Shown here: positions 10,878-22,232 of the stretch, one piece after another
Layout: every line of letters begins with the position of its first letter
How positions within the stretch are numbered: the stretch's first letter is position 1
From: Fusarium oxysporum f. sp. lycopersici 4287
Taxonomy: Eukaryota; Ascomycota; Sordariomycetes; Hypocreales; Nectriaceae
NCBI RefSeq assembly: GCF_000149955.1
Contig: NC_030990.1
Location: 930,001-994,000, forward strand
Direction of reading: 5' to 3'
Length of the DNA: 64,000 nucleotides
Made by a program: the position numbers and the translations under genes
The notes under the pieces: generated by a model
Told to the model about the DNA's origin: nothing
What the model saw: the letters and a program-made list of their open reading frames with translations, nothing else
The model's database searches: none

Positions 10878-13800
10878 TTAGTCTTCCACTTCTCTCCTGG
10901 CTTTGAGCTGTCGTCCCCATTGCCAAGGTACAGCTAACCACCACCACTCTCCGACTCTCAGTCCAAGGCCATCCTCGTCCTCTTCAAGCACGCCTGTTTT
11001 CATGCCCCAGTCCATGATGAGCTCGGCTTCAAACTCTTCCAGGATTGGCTTGAGCGCATTGCATACACCCTCGATAGTTAGATGTCCTCTGTTGGCGTAT
11101 ACAAAACAGAAAGCTCCCAATACATCCATCCATCGCTCCGCATCTCTGCGCCCGAAGAAGTCAACCCATTGTGGAAGCAAGTGCTTCGCAGTGGGTGGTC
11201 CTTCATTGATGCTCTTGCGGATGACACCCACGTCCTCGTCGTATTTGTACGAGTCTGTGGGGGTTGCCTCGATGTTCCAGAAGTAGCAGTCTTTCTTCAG
11301 CTTGCGCATCTCATAATAACCCGGTCGGAAACCCAGTGGGATATGAGGCACATTGACTGGGGTGAGCTTAATCCTCCCACCAGCATTCAGGTTGGTGAGC
11401 GCCATCACAGCTCCGTCTTGGAGGTTAAAAGGAACCCGGAAGGCTTCACCGCGCCGGAAGGTCGCATCCAGCTTTGACTTGAAGTCAGCTGCATCTTGGT
11501 ACTTAGTTCTTTGCGCAAGTTTTCCGAGTACATGCCCAAAAGCTTCATTCAGTCTGAACGGTCTCCCCGAGAGAGGGGGCCGCTTGCTCTTACAGATAAT
11601 GCGCTGTGCCGTCAAGACATCAATAGCTTCCTTCAGTATGGCATTGATTTGGTCCTGGTCACCGTCTGCGAGTGTTCCAAACTTTTGTTGTATCTGGTCA
11701 ACTGTGTAGCGACTCTCATCTGTGCAGCAGAGAGATCTCACCCAAGACCTCGCAATGACCTCGTTCGTAATCTTGACTTTCTGATTAAGACCACTGAGCA
11801 TTTTGTCAACAGTGACAAATGCCGGGAAAGTAACAGCCTCGAAACGGGCGTAGACAGACGACTGAGGGTTGTAGAATTTCTCCCGTGGGTCTTCTTCCTC
11901 GTGAGTAGCGGCTGCAGAGGTGGAAAAATTGTCTTCGAAGTAATGTCTGGTCGATGGCAGGTCAACGCCCTTTCTGCGAGGCAGTTCAAGGGTCCATTCA
12001 ATCAAGTTGTCCCAGTCATAGTCCATAGGATCCTCGAAGTCGAATTCCGGGAGCTCATTCTTAGAGTAGGCAACTATGAACCGATCTTGGAAATCCTTGG
12101 TTAGCTTCCTGACATAGGCACCCTGTTCTCTCCGGGCATCGATCCAGAACCGGCGGATATCTTTGAGGGCCAGATTCGGGAAAAGCTTAAGGAGTAATCC
12201 CCAATCAACAGACTTGTCGGCACCACCAAGGAGAACACGAACGGCGATCAAAGCAGCTAGAAGACGTTCTGAGTCACTGTCAACGGAGCTTGGGCCCTGC
12301 TGGTCATGTTGGCCTTGCTGTCTCTGCTCAGCTTCCTCAGGAATGGGCATAAGAGCTCGTGTGACCAAGCGCACTCGTTTGACTCTCGGTTGTTGTGCTA
12401 CTTGCTGGCGACTGATGGACGCTCGCGGTCGACTAACTGAGCCTCTGCCGACACCTCGGCCCCTCGATTGGCGACCAGCGCCTCGAGCAAGCTTTTGTTG
12501 CCTATATGCCGGGAACTCTGGCCAATCAGTGCTATCATCTTCTTCATCAGACGAAGCGTCCACCAGAAGAGCACGGTCAGGAACGTCTCCTGGGAAAGAC
12601 TTCGGGGTAAGCTGCCAATCCAGGGGCCAAGAAAATTCAGGGGCTGGAGTCTCAAGTACTTGATCGTCCCTTTCACTCGAGAATGAGATGAAGATGTTGT
12701 GAGGGCCTGCTGCTCCGGGCGGTGCATTGATGAATGATTCGGACCACGCTCGTTCCAGGTCCATGCAGCAGTACAGCCTCTCAATAAAGCACCGGTAGGG
12801 GTCAAGAACATCTTGGCGCTGGAGCTTATCACGGTTGAGTAAATGCGCTTTCCTGTCAATCATGTCTATCATTGACGACCAGGCAAACCAATTCGGGTCA
12901 GGCATCCATCCCGTCAACGTGTAGCTGGCATCTTGCATCTCGAAATCTTGGGGTGTAATACGTGGCCAGACACCATCATAGCCGGAAACAATAATGGGCT
13001 TGTCAAAAACAATCTCTCCTGAGAAAGGGTTGGAAAGCCGTTGCTCCAAAATAGTCCTGAAGTCATCGGTAAAATAGCGCTCTGATCCTTCGATACCATC
13101 TTCCTCCAAACATGTGTTAGGGTCCAGAAACTGAAGGGCTTCAGGAGCACCTTGAGAGGACTCAAAGTGTTCATAGCACATTGGCTCTCCCATGTCGCCT
13201 TGCCACGCCCGGGATCTTGAAGGGCGTCCATCTGCAAACATACTCTTGCGTTTTTGACCACGCTTTGCAGGCGGCGGGAAGTCATCTCCATCGTCATCAT
13301 ACTCATCCAAAGCCCGCTTCTGGGCAGCTCGTGCCACGTATACTGGTGCATCTAACATCTCGACTTCTTCAGGGAGATCTCGTCGACCCCGCTTCAAGAG
13401 ATCGCTATCAAGTTGAGCATCGAATGGAGGGGGAAGATACAGATCTGGGTGTGCTTCTTGAATCTTCTGAGCCACATCAGAAGCTTCAGGAGAAAAAGGA
13501 TCGACCCCAGCCGTGACAACCAAATGGCATTTCTCAGTCACACCTTTCTTACTGCGAAATGTGAGCCAATGTTCGGCCACAATCTTATGCTTCAATAGTT
13601 CTCGAAATGCAGCCTGGTACGAGCGGATTTGTGGCACTACCTCAGGGAAGGCTTCGACCCATCGGATACTGATGACCGTCCACAAAGATTTGCCTCCTGG
13701 GAAAACCCCTTGGTGCTCTGCCAAGATATTTTGAATGATCTGGGATACACGGTTGTTGATGACAGCCTTGGTAATAGGGGTATCGGTGACCATAGGCGTC

Positions 13801-16761
13801 TTCGGTTTCACAACAGAGCCAGGTCCGCTAGGTGTGCCATTGGTGGAGTGTTGTATGGGTTGATATTGCTCAGGCTGGGGGGTTGCGTCTGGCTGAGATC
13901 CGTTTCTTTGGAGTTTAGACCGAGGCGTCTTGGGAGATGCTCCTACGAGGCTGAACCGATCCAATGAACTGAGAACCGGGCGCAATTGGCTGTTCTCGCC
14001 TTGTACAAGGGCACCATTGGTACCGTTAATAAGTGAGGGCTGTTTAGGAGAGTCGAACATAGCAACTGGAGGTCGTTGCAATTCCGGGTTGACTTGAAAT
14101 GCCTCTCCCTTAAAACTTAGGGTTGGCCGTGAAGACCAAGTTGGCCGGGCTGCAATTGGGCCGCGTGTTCTCGATACGGACTTCGGCATTGGTACATCCT
14201 CATCATCTGGACTTGGTTCTTTGCCTTCGCCACGAGCTTTTCCATCCTTTTCGCCTTCATCGTTGTCAATCTCTCTTCCAGTATTCTCGTTATTGTCGTG
14301 GTCTTTGTCTTTATCTTGGGGCTCTTCTCTTTCCTCGTCGTCCACGGCTCGTCGGTCCTGTTCTTGTGGTTTGTCAACAACAGGTGTCGCAGTGTCTTGG
14401 TCTCCAACTTCTATGACCGATTCTTTTTTTCCACGCCGAGTTGGCGTTACTGTAGTCACATCAAACGATGGATTACAATTCGTCCTTGACTTGGTCACAT
14501 GGTAAAGCAAGCCGTTATCATTTTTCCATGCTCTGCCACATTTTTCGCAAACCCAAGGCCGTGGGGAATTATCATTTTCTGTGGCTTGTTCCGCGTTTCC
14601 TTTTGGCCTATCCTCGCCCTTTTTCGGTCGGCCGCGTTTCCTCCCAGTGAGTAGGCTCTCGGTAGAGTTATTGAGTTCCAGTTCATCATCAACGTCCATC
14701 CGATTACTAATTTCTTCGTTTTCGGCATCAGTATTGATGGTCCTAGTCTGGACTTTTCTGGCGGAAGATCTTGTTGGCCTAGTTCTTGTCGGCCGTGCAG
14801 GGGTTGCCACATCTGTCTGTGACTTTGCAAGAAGTTCTTTGAGGGCTGCCGGGGACACTTTGAGAGTCACCACAAGGGTAGCAGTCTTTTGAGGTTCAGG
14901 GACAGCATCATCCCGCTGGTCTTCGTTAATTTCAGGTGGCGCGAGCAATTCAGGTGCTGGTGTCTCTGTAGGTAATTCGGGTTCTTGAACAATTGTTTCT
15001 GGAATCTGCGGGATCACTACTTCCTCGGTAGCTTCATCCTCTTGCCCAACCTCCTCTTGTGGTGAGATTTCTGGTGTTGGAGCACGTCGTTTTCGGCCTC
15101 TTTTCGCCTTTGGGGTTGGTGCAGGCTTCCCCTTCTTAGCTTTGGAGGCCTTAGGGCGGCCTACTGTCTTTCTGTTGGTCATTCCCATGCTGCACAGCTC
15201 AGCCAATGTTGGCGAGTTTTCATGAGATATCGATGATGAGGGTAACGAGGAGAAACCATAGATATCCGCCGGAGTCGGTGTTGATTCTTGACCAGCGGCA
15301 TCAGTCGATGGTGGTGATGGCGTATGAGGGGCATTTGGTGCAAAGTAACGATATGAGGCGACCTTTCCAGTTCTTGTATGTTCGCTATAAATCTGAAAAT
15401 GGGCCAGGTGAGGTGGTTGCAGGCCAGGAACCGCCAAGGCTGTGGTCATTGAGGAAAGATGTCGGCTGTATGAGGGGCCTAACGTCAAGGCATAAACATC
15501 CGGGTTTGTGAGTCCGACGTCTCCTAGCCGTTTTGCCATCTCGGCGATTATAACAGGAATCGGCTTGTCCAAAGACCATGGCGGTGATTTGGATACTTCG
15601 GAAACGTTAGAGGCTTGTCCTATGAGTTGCTTGTTCCCATCATAACCATCCAGATCTGGGTTCCTTGGAGTCTTGCTCTTTCTCTTGCCTGTTGAAAGAT
15701 AAAGGGACCAATCTTCTGCGTTGAGATCTCGGACATATTTGACACAGTCCTTGAATACCTTTTCTCCCAGCTTCGCTGCTACATACTGTATAACGCCTCG
15801 CTGGTTGAGAAAGCGACACACTTTAGCCAAGACCTTCATTTGCCAACGCATTCCCAGCACACCAAGCTTGGATTTCATGTCTTTCATCTGGAGGACTCCC
15901 CACTCCTTGACGATAGCCATAATGGTCGTTGCCAATGCAATATAGTCAATAGATTCACCAGTCCATCGTACGCGCCAAGGGACGGGTTCGAGATCTTCGA
16001 CAAGGACTTGCCGAGTTAGTGTCATGTCTGGCCGGGCTTCGTCTACACCCTCGCCGTCTTTTGGTAAAGGCGGAGCGAATAGCTTCAGCCACATCTTACT
16101 CGTCTTTGTGCCGCGTACAAGTGTTGTTCTCTTGACAATGTATCCCTTCTTAAGGAGACTATCAGTTCTTTTTGGCACACTGCGCTTGTCTTGATCCGTT
16201 AGACGCCCAAGGTCTCCCTGAAGAATACCTTGGGTAGTTGTCGAAGCTATGCCCAAAAGTAGCATCCATTCGGATTTGGGTACTCGCTTGTAGTCAACTG
16301 CATGGCCGGTAAGAGATTCCCACATGGTATCTTCAGAGGCGTAGACTCGAACATGGTGGTGTTCTGTTGGATTCCCTCGTAGTGCTTCTGTAGGTTCTGC
16401 ATTTTGTCCAGGGGTGCCACCAGCAATTGGAAGCGCCAGTACTTGGTCTAGAGTTAGGTGATTGTACTCGCGATCAGCACCGACAGAAATATCCCGTCTC
16501 GCAGTGAGCCAGCTCCAAATGGTCGCGGCAGTGCGGGCTTGCACAGCGGAATCACCCTCAGATAATGATTCTGTTTGGGTTGAGGGATGATGGATAGCTT
16601 TCAAAACACCATCCACAGGACAGCCTAGAGTGAAGTAGTTAGTGATTGGTTCTTGGTAGTGGCAGGAAATAAAGTAATCAATCCATAAACTTGCCTTCTT
16701 CGCCATGGCATGAGATATGAACCAAAAGGCCCGCGATCAAGCCTTCGAGCTCGGATGCCAT
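10878..16761 (-). CDS. TFC3: TFIIIC B-block-binding subunit (Tfc3, tau-138)
   Basis: Largest subunit of RNA polymerase III initiation factor TFIIIC; it contacts the B-block of tRNA promoters. Exons 16761-16695 and 16624-10878, giving 1937 residues, a normal length for the family. The N-terminal third carries winged-helix type sequence, including the conserved DQKDKRSVPKRTD-like helix (here QDKRSVPKRTDSLLKKGYI). The middle is low-complexity and acidic/basic with AT-hook-like GRPKK and RKRGRPKK motifs and a Cys-x2-Cys...His...Cys finger-like segment (14590-14500 region). The C-terminal third is the conserved extended winged-helix region. The start at 16761 follows from a 70-nt GC-AG intron (16694-16625, donor GCAAGT), which joins HGEEG to CPVDGV in phase. 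An in-frame ATG at 16706 gives an uninterrupted frame but loses the conserved N-terminal helix. Divergent from the JmjC gene. Confidence 0.9.
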
Positions 16762-17497
16762 TTTATTCCATGTATACTATAGTTCATTCTCAAGTCGATG
16801 TGACGCGTAAAAAAAAAACTTGACGAAATTGGTCTGGGGCGAATTGAACTGATGAGCCCCAGCGGAAGGATATTGTTGCTGCACGAAAGAATGATGAAGT
16901 GGGGATGCGGGACCTGAAAAGGTGGAGGACTGAAAGAGCCGCATGAGCTAAGAAAAAGATATGATGACATAAGCACCCTTCCCTCCAAATTCTCTATTCT
17001 CAAGTCACACAGTTGCACATTTAAACATCAACTGAAACAGGTGTATAGAGTACAGGTCTTGAGCTTCCTGGCTTTTCCCCAAATTATTAGATCAGGTAGA
17101 GGATAGTTTAGAAGATTACTTGAACAAGAATTACCAAATCGTCAACCGGTTAATGCATTAGCATGATAATCGCAACAGCATTGGATATCTGCTAAATGGA
17201 AGCTCTGGGTAGTCATAGCTGATATTGCGCAAAGACATCAATTACACTAGAGCTCAAATTTAATTCAATTGTCGCAATCTAATATCTCGGATTATAAACT
17301 ACTATATCAAAGACGTATTTTCTATCATCTTGTGCCTCATACAGGTAGATGGTCCGCTGAACCCTAAATTTGAGGTTCGATGTAGGGGTTTTTCTTTTTG
17401 CCCAACCATGAATCTATCAAATCTCACCTTGACAGTCTCACATGACGAATGATCCGACAACGCCGCAAGAAGTGCCTTGACAGATCCAACAGCAGAT
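16762..17497. promoter_or_regulatory. divergent intergenic promoter, TFC3 / JmjC gene
   Basis: 736-bp interval between the starts of two divergently oriented genes. It holds an A9 tract near 16809 and a generally AT-rich core (17100-17320). No specific operator recognised. Confidence 0.5.
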
Positions 17498-18711
17498 ATG
17501 TCAAAAAATAATGTCTTGTCTACAGACGAAGCCATTGAGAATCTCATTTCCACTTTCAACGAGCTCAACAGCAATAGTATCGATGAACTCCACAACGAAC
17601 CAAGCCCCCTAGAATTCATGCGATATGTTGCTCGCAACACACCATTCGTAATAAGGGGCGGGGCTTCGTCATGGAAAGCCTGTCAGGATTGGAATTCTGC
17701 GTATCTACTATCTGTGATGAAGGGGCAGAATGTGAATGTTGCTGTCACGCCATATGGGTTGGTTCCCTCTGCTGGATATGAGCAATAAAGGGAGTTGTTC
17801 GCTGACTCTGACAGCAATGCTGATATGCCTACCGTGCCACCCGGTGAAGAATCACTGGTCTTTGCAAAGCCTCACTATGAGGACCAGCCCTTTGAAGAGC
17901 TACTTGAGTATGTAGCACGACAAGATACAGATCCTGACTTTCCTCCTGATGCCGAAGTGCGCTATGCCCAGACTCGTAAGCCACCTTATCTTGTCGCAGA
18001 GACTTGACTGAACATTAGTGTAGAAAATGACAACCTTCGCGAAGAGTACATCACCCTTTTCTCAGATGTTCAAAAGGATATTCCTTTTGCAAGAATAGCA
18101 CTTGATAAGAGCCCCGATGCCGTAAACCTATGGATCGGTAACTCCAAATCTGTTACAGCCATGCACAAAGATAACTACGAAAACATCTACGTACAGATCC
18201 TGGGAAGAAAGCACTTTGTCCTGCTGCCTTCTCTATGCCACCCTTGTGTCAACGAGCAACCTCTCAGACCCGCAACGTACATGCGCGGAGAAAATGGCAT
18301 GGAGCTAAAGATGGATCCTACTAATGATGAGGCTGTTCCTTTCGCAATTTGGGATCCGGATAAGCCTGAGCAAAATGCTACAAAGTTCTCCCATCTTGCC
18401 CGGCCTTTACGAGTAACATTGAACCCTGGAGATATGCTTTATCTTCCTGCTATGTGGTTCGTCATTTTACAAGCTCTGTTTTTCATTAAATATGTTAACA
18501 TCGATTAGGTATCACAAAGTGCTTCAATCGTGCGCCGAGGAAGACGAAGGATTCGTCCTCGCCGTCAATTACTGGTACCAAACCACATGCTTTTGATTAC
18601 CCCTGCAATGCTAATCAGAATCCCTAAACTAGGTACGACTTGGACTTTACAGGTCCACTTTATCCTACATCGACTTTTGTTCGTGACATAAGCCTGGGAA
18701 ATAGAAAGTAG
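17498..18711 (+). CDS. JmjC-domain hydroxylase, JMJD7 type
   Basis: Fe(II)/2-oxoglutarate-dependent dioxygenase of the JMJD7 group, whose animal member hydroxylates lysine on translation-factor GTPases. The substrate here is not known. Exons 17498-17757, 17815-17975, 18024-18456, 18509-18574, 18633-18711 give 332 residues; an in-frame ATG at 17477 would add seven. Seen: the N-terminal FMRYVARNTPFVIRGG block, the metal ligands H-x-D in MHKDNYENIYVQ, the distal histidine in MWYHKV, and an LYLPAMW strand. The distal His codon lies just after the third intron. Two introns hide in-frame stops (17786-17788 and near 18005), so the gene looks broken if read unspliced. Splicing restores PYGNAD and AQTQNDNLREEY, both family-typical. 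The stop is only 77 bp from the convergent SPB1 stop, so the transcripts probably overlap. Confidence 0.9.
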
Positions 18712-18788
18712 TCTAGAAACCCGCCCCACACAGCATAAAACCAAAACACCAGATCTATATCCACGCCTCAACCCCTTGCCACCTATGA

Positions 18789-21573
18789 TTATTTCTTCTT
18801 GTTGGAAATCCTCTTCTGCGCTCGCAATTCCTTCTTCATGCGCGGATCAACGATACGATATCTACCCTTAACTCCCTTAGGACGGCCCTTGATGCCCCGG
18901 TTGAGACCGCGGGCGACAACGAGCTTGGCCTGTTGCTTCTTGGGTTTCTTTGCTGCTTTCGAGATAAGGCGTGAGATGCTATCAGCCTTCTCCTTCTCTG
19001 TCATGTTTTCGTCGTTGTTGAGTAACTCTGACTTCTTCTTGAGCTTCTCCAGCTTCTGCGCGGCCTTGAATTTCTTGCGAGCCTTGGCCTCGCGCACCTT
19101 CTTGATGGGGCGAGCATTGAAAGCTCGCATCTTCTCCTTAATCGCCTGCGCAGCAGCCTTGCTGATGGGTTTCTGAAGCTTGTCATGTCGTGATTCATCC
19201 TCGACGAACCAATCTGGTAGACCATCGCGGTCACGGAAGGCGTACTTGTTGTAGCCGTCATCAATAGCATCATACGTACTCTTTTGGCCAGTCGCTAGTT
19301 GATGTGCGAGGGACATGGCCTCAGCCGTGATGATATCGATATCTGTGTAAATGTTAGTACTGCGTGGCATTGTGTGAGAAGTCTTGCACTTACCGGGTCT
19401 TCCATCGGCTCTTCGGGTGTCCTTGTCCCAATCATCATCTTCATTTCGCTTGACAACCTCGAAACCATCCTCGTTGTCTTCCATCTGGGAATCAGAGTCA
19501 ATGCCGGCCGCTTCTGTCTTTGTACGCTTGGTGAGAGCCTCAGCTTTGCGATTCTTCGCTTGTTGAGCCACAATGGCTGCTGCATCTCGGTTGACTTCTT
19601 CGTCCACACTGTCCTCAGCAGCATCTTCCTGCTCAGGTAAGATTCCGCTTATGCCTGAGAAGATGTCTTGGTTGAAAAAAGCTGTTGCTCGCTTCGATAA
19701 GCCGTTCGCTCCCTTTGAAGAATCCAGATCGCGGATGAGTCCCTCTGTAGGAGCTTCGTCTTCTTCGTCAGAAGAGGAATCGTCCTCCTCAAGCTCCGAA
19801 GAGTCATCTTTCTCATCCGCTTCCTCGCCAGACAGGCCATCCCACTCATCATCACCAAAATTCTTACGAGCCTTTTTCGCTCGGTACTTCGCGTCAACCT
19901 CAGCCTTGCGCTCCTTATACTGGTCGTACATGGACTCGAGCTCTCGTTCCAGGCGATCCTCTTCAGGGTCACTCTCATCGTCTGTCTCTCCTGATGAGCC
20001 AAAGCCACTGTCGGCCTCCTTCTGGGTCGCTTGGGTGGGAACAACCATCTTGCCACGATTCAATTTTCGCATGGCGTCTGTTTTGTCGACTTTCTTGAGT
20101 GAAAACATTGCCCCCTCGCCAATTGGTCCGCTTTCTTCTAGACCGATGTCGAAAGGCGTACTCATGTTGAGTTGCATGCGCACTACCTCGCGTTGTTTCC
20201 GCTCATTTTCCTTTCGCTTCTCTCGTTTTCGTTTAGTGTTTTCTCGGTCCTTCATGTTTTGGAGTTCTTCCTGGATCTTGAGTTCTTCATCCATTGACTC
20301 AACTTCAGCCACCTCCTCGGATTCCTCCACCGTTGCGGCCTGTGGGGTTTTGAGTTGGAAGATGTCCCTCATTTTTAACCGCCACTTGAGCAGAATTTTA
20401 AAGTCTTTTCGTCCCAGCACTCGTAGATCTGAACAGCAGTTTCGGATTTCGTCTGTAGTCTCGGGAAGTTTGTCAAGAGCAGCCAGGGCAACATCTCCAT
20501 TGGGTGGCTGCTTGAAGGAGAGTCGGTTGTAGGAGCCTAGTACAGCGATTGGGTCTGTTGTTTGTATGAATTCTGAAGCCGCCATCTCCTTGAACTGTGT
20601 GAAGTCGCCCTCCTCGTAACCATCTCGCTTGCGCTTTTTGACTTCAGGATTGTAGACCTTGGCCTCATTGTTGGGGGTTGGATCCTGGAATTCCGCAAAT
20701 ACGTATTTAGGGTCGAGAAGTCGCGGGTCCAATTTCTTTGGACATTTATACCCTCGGCACACGACGCTACAATAGTTAGCAAGACCAACGCAAGTAGCCA
20801 GTGGGGAATTCTAAACTTGCAAGATTTCTGCGCTGACCTGCCTACTCGCTGGTGGCGAAGTTGCATCAACCTTGGTGAAGAGTTGGTTTAGCACCCAAAG
20901 AAAGCTGTTATATTCTTTGGAACGGAACACCTTCGATACAAACACTCCACCGGCCCTAAGGAATTCCGTCGCCAATTTCAATGATTGCAAAGCGAGCTAG
21001 TAGAAAGTGTCAGTCAGCTGGTATTGGAAGAGAGTTGTTGAACTCAAGTATAAAGTAGAAGTACAAACCTCAACTTGGTTAAAAGAATCCTGAACCCAGG
21101 CTGTTCCAACATTAGGAGCTCCATCGTGCAACACAGCATCAGCCTTCCATGTCTTCAAGTGCTGCCTTAGAGTGTTTCGACACTCAGATGACGTTATGTC
21201 GCTTTGGAAGCTCAAAACTCCTGGAATCGGCTTGATATAGTCGAGATCGCACCCAATCAAAATCGCGCCGGTCGGGCAAGTCTCTCGGCAAACTTGCAAC
21301 CAAGACTGTTGACTCGTTAGTTTAGGATAAAGACTGGAAGGCATCTCCTAAGACTCACACCCGGCGCGGCGCAAAGGTCAATGACAACCTTGCTCTGCTC
21401 GAGGAAGCCAAACTTCTTATTGAGTTGAATGAGTTTGAAAGCTGCTCTAGCCCTTAGGCCCTTCTCCTTGGCAAGACGGTACCACTTGTCGAGACGCCCT
21501 TTGCCATGCTATTCCTTATTAGTTTGATCACTGGAGAGTAGAACGATATAGTTACCTTTTTTTGGATCGCCAT
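18789..21573 (-). CDS. SPB1: Spb1, 2'-O-ribose methyltransferase of pre-60S rRNA
   Basis: Nucleolar AdoMet-dependent enzyme that methylates 25S rRNA in the A-loop during 60S assembly. Exons 21573-21556, 21508-21359, 21305-21069, 20996-20821, 20766-19394, 19342-18789 give 835 residues, close to the yeast protein. The N-terminus holds the FtsJ/RrmJ domain: [18 protein letters not shown] with the first catalytic Lys, the SAM loop [19 protein letters not shown] with the catalytic Asp, and [10 protein letters not shown] with the second Lys. The long C-terminal half is charged, with acidic Ser/Asp/Glu clusters and a Lys/Arg-rich nucleolar tail. The fourth intron (20820-20767, 54 nt) is GC-AG with donor GCAAGT; only this junction gives the expected SAEIFVVCRGYK. 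The 51-nt fifth intron (19393-19343) is phase-neutral and open, so it can be misread as coding. Convergent with the JmjC gene, divergent from MGM1. Confidence 0.95.
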
Positions 21574-22232
21574 TGTGGTGACTCGGGGACGAGTTCTACG
21601 CCCTAACCTCTGGGTTTCCTATCCTTTCTATGAGAATTGGCAGTAGGGACGAGGTTGTGGTCTTAAGGAAGCGGTATTGAGGAAGTAGTGTTGACGAGGA
21701 AGACGGAGAACGATCTTCTCGATACTCGAAAAAGTTTGGCCCCACCAGAATTTTTGCGACCGATAAGCCAGTCACGTGCAGATAAGACTAAAGTCTGGCA
21801 CTTTGTTTCTGTCACTGAAATGAAGGGGACTATGGATTAATTAGTATTGGTATTGATTCCTTGGGCGATTAATAAGTCAACCTACCAGTCATAAGAGTAG
21901 TACCCTACCAGTGATTAAAACAACAAAGATGGTGTTGTTGAGAGCTTGCCTTGATCTATTGCTGATATATTTGACCAGGTTGTCAGTAAACTTATCAAAT
22001 ATAGTGGGACTGATTACCTAACTCCCGCATTAGCTTCTCATTCTCCAAATGGCAGCACGAATGATATCAGAAGTTATCGGGAGAACAGACCACATAAAAA
22101 AGCGGCTCAACTCACTCGACCTTGAATGCTCCTCACCTGCCTCGGTCATTGTCAACAACAACTCGGGCGCGTTGTCGGCCCTCACCATCAAGACTTTGAT
22201 CTTGAAATATTGCAAAACGGCCAGCGACAACC
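21574..22232. promoter_or_regulatory. divergent intergenic promoter, SPB1 / MGM1
   Basis: 659-bp interval between two divergent genes for ribosome assembly and mitochondrial fusion. AT-rich core near 21830-21990. No named operator seen. Confidence 0.5.

Noticed and set aside
16689..16706. ATG at 16706 as the start of Tfc3
   Set aside because: It depends on reading through the intron. The GC-AG splice from ATG 16761 gives the conserved N-terminal helix.
19573..20532. 319-codon plus-strand Ser-rich frame
   Set aside because: Antisense shadow of the acidic region of SPB1.
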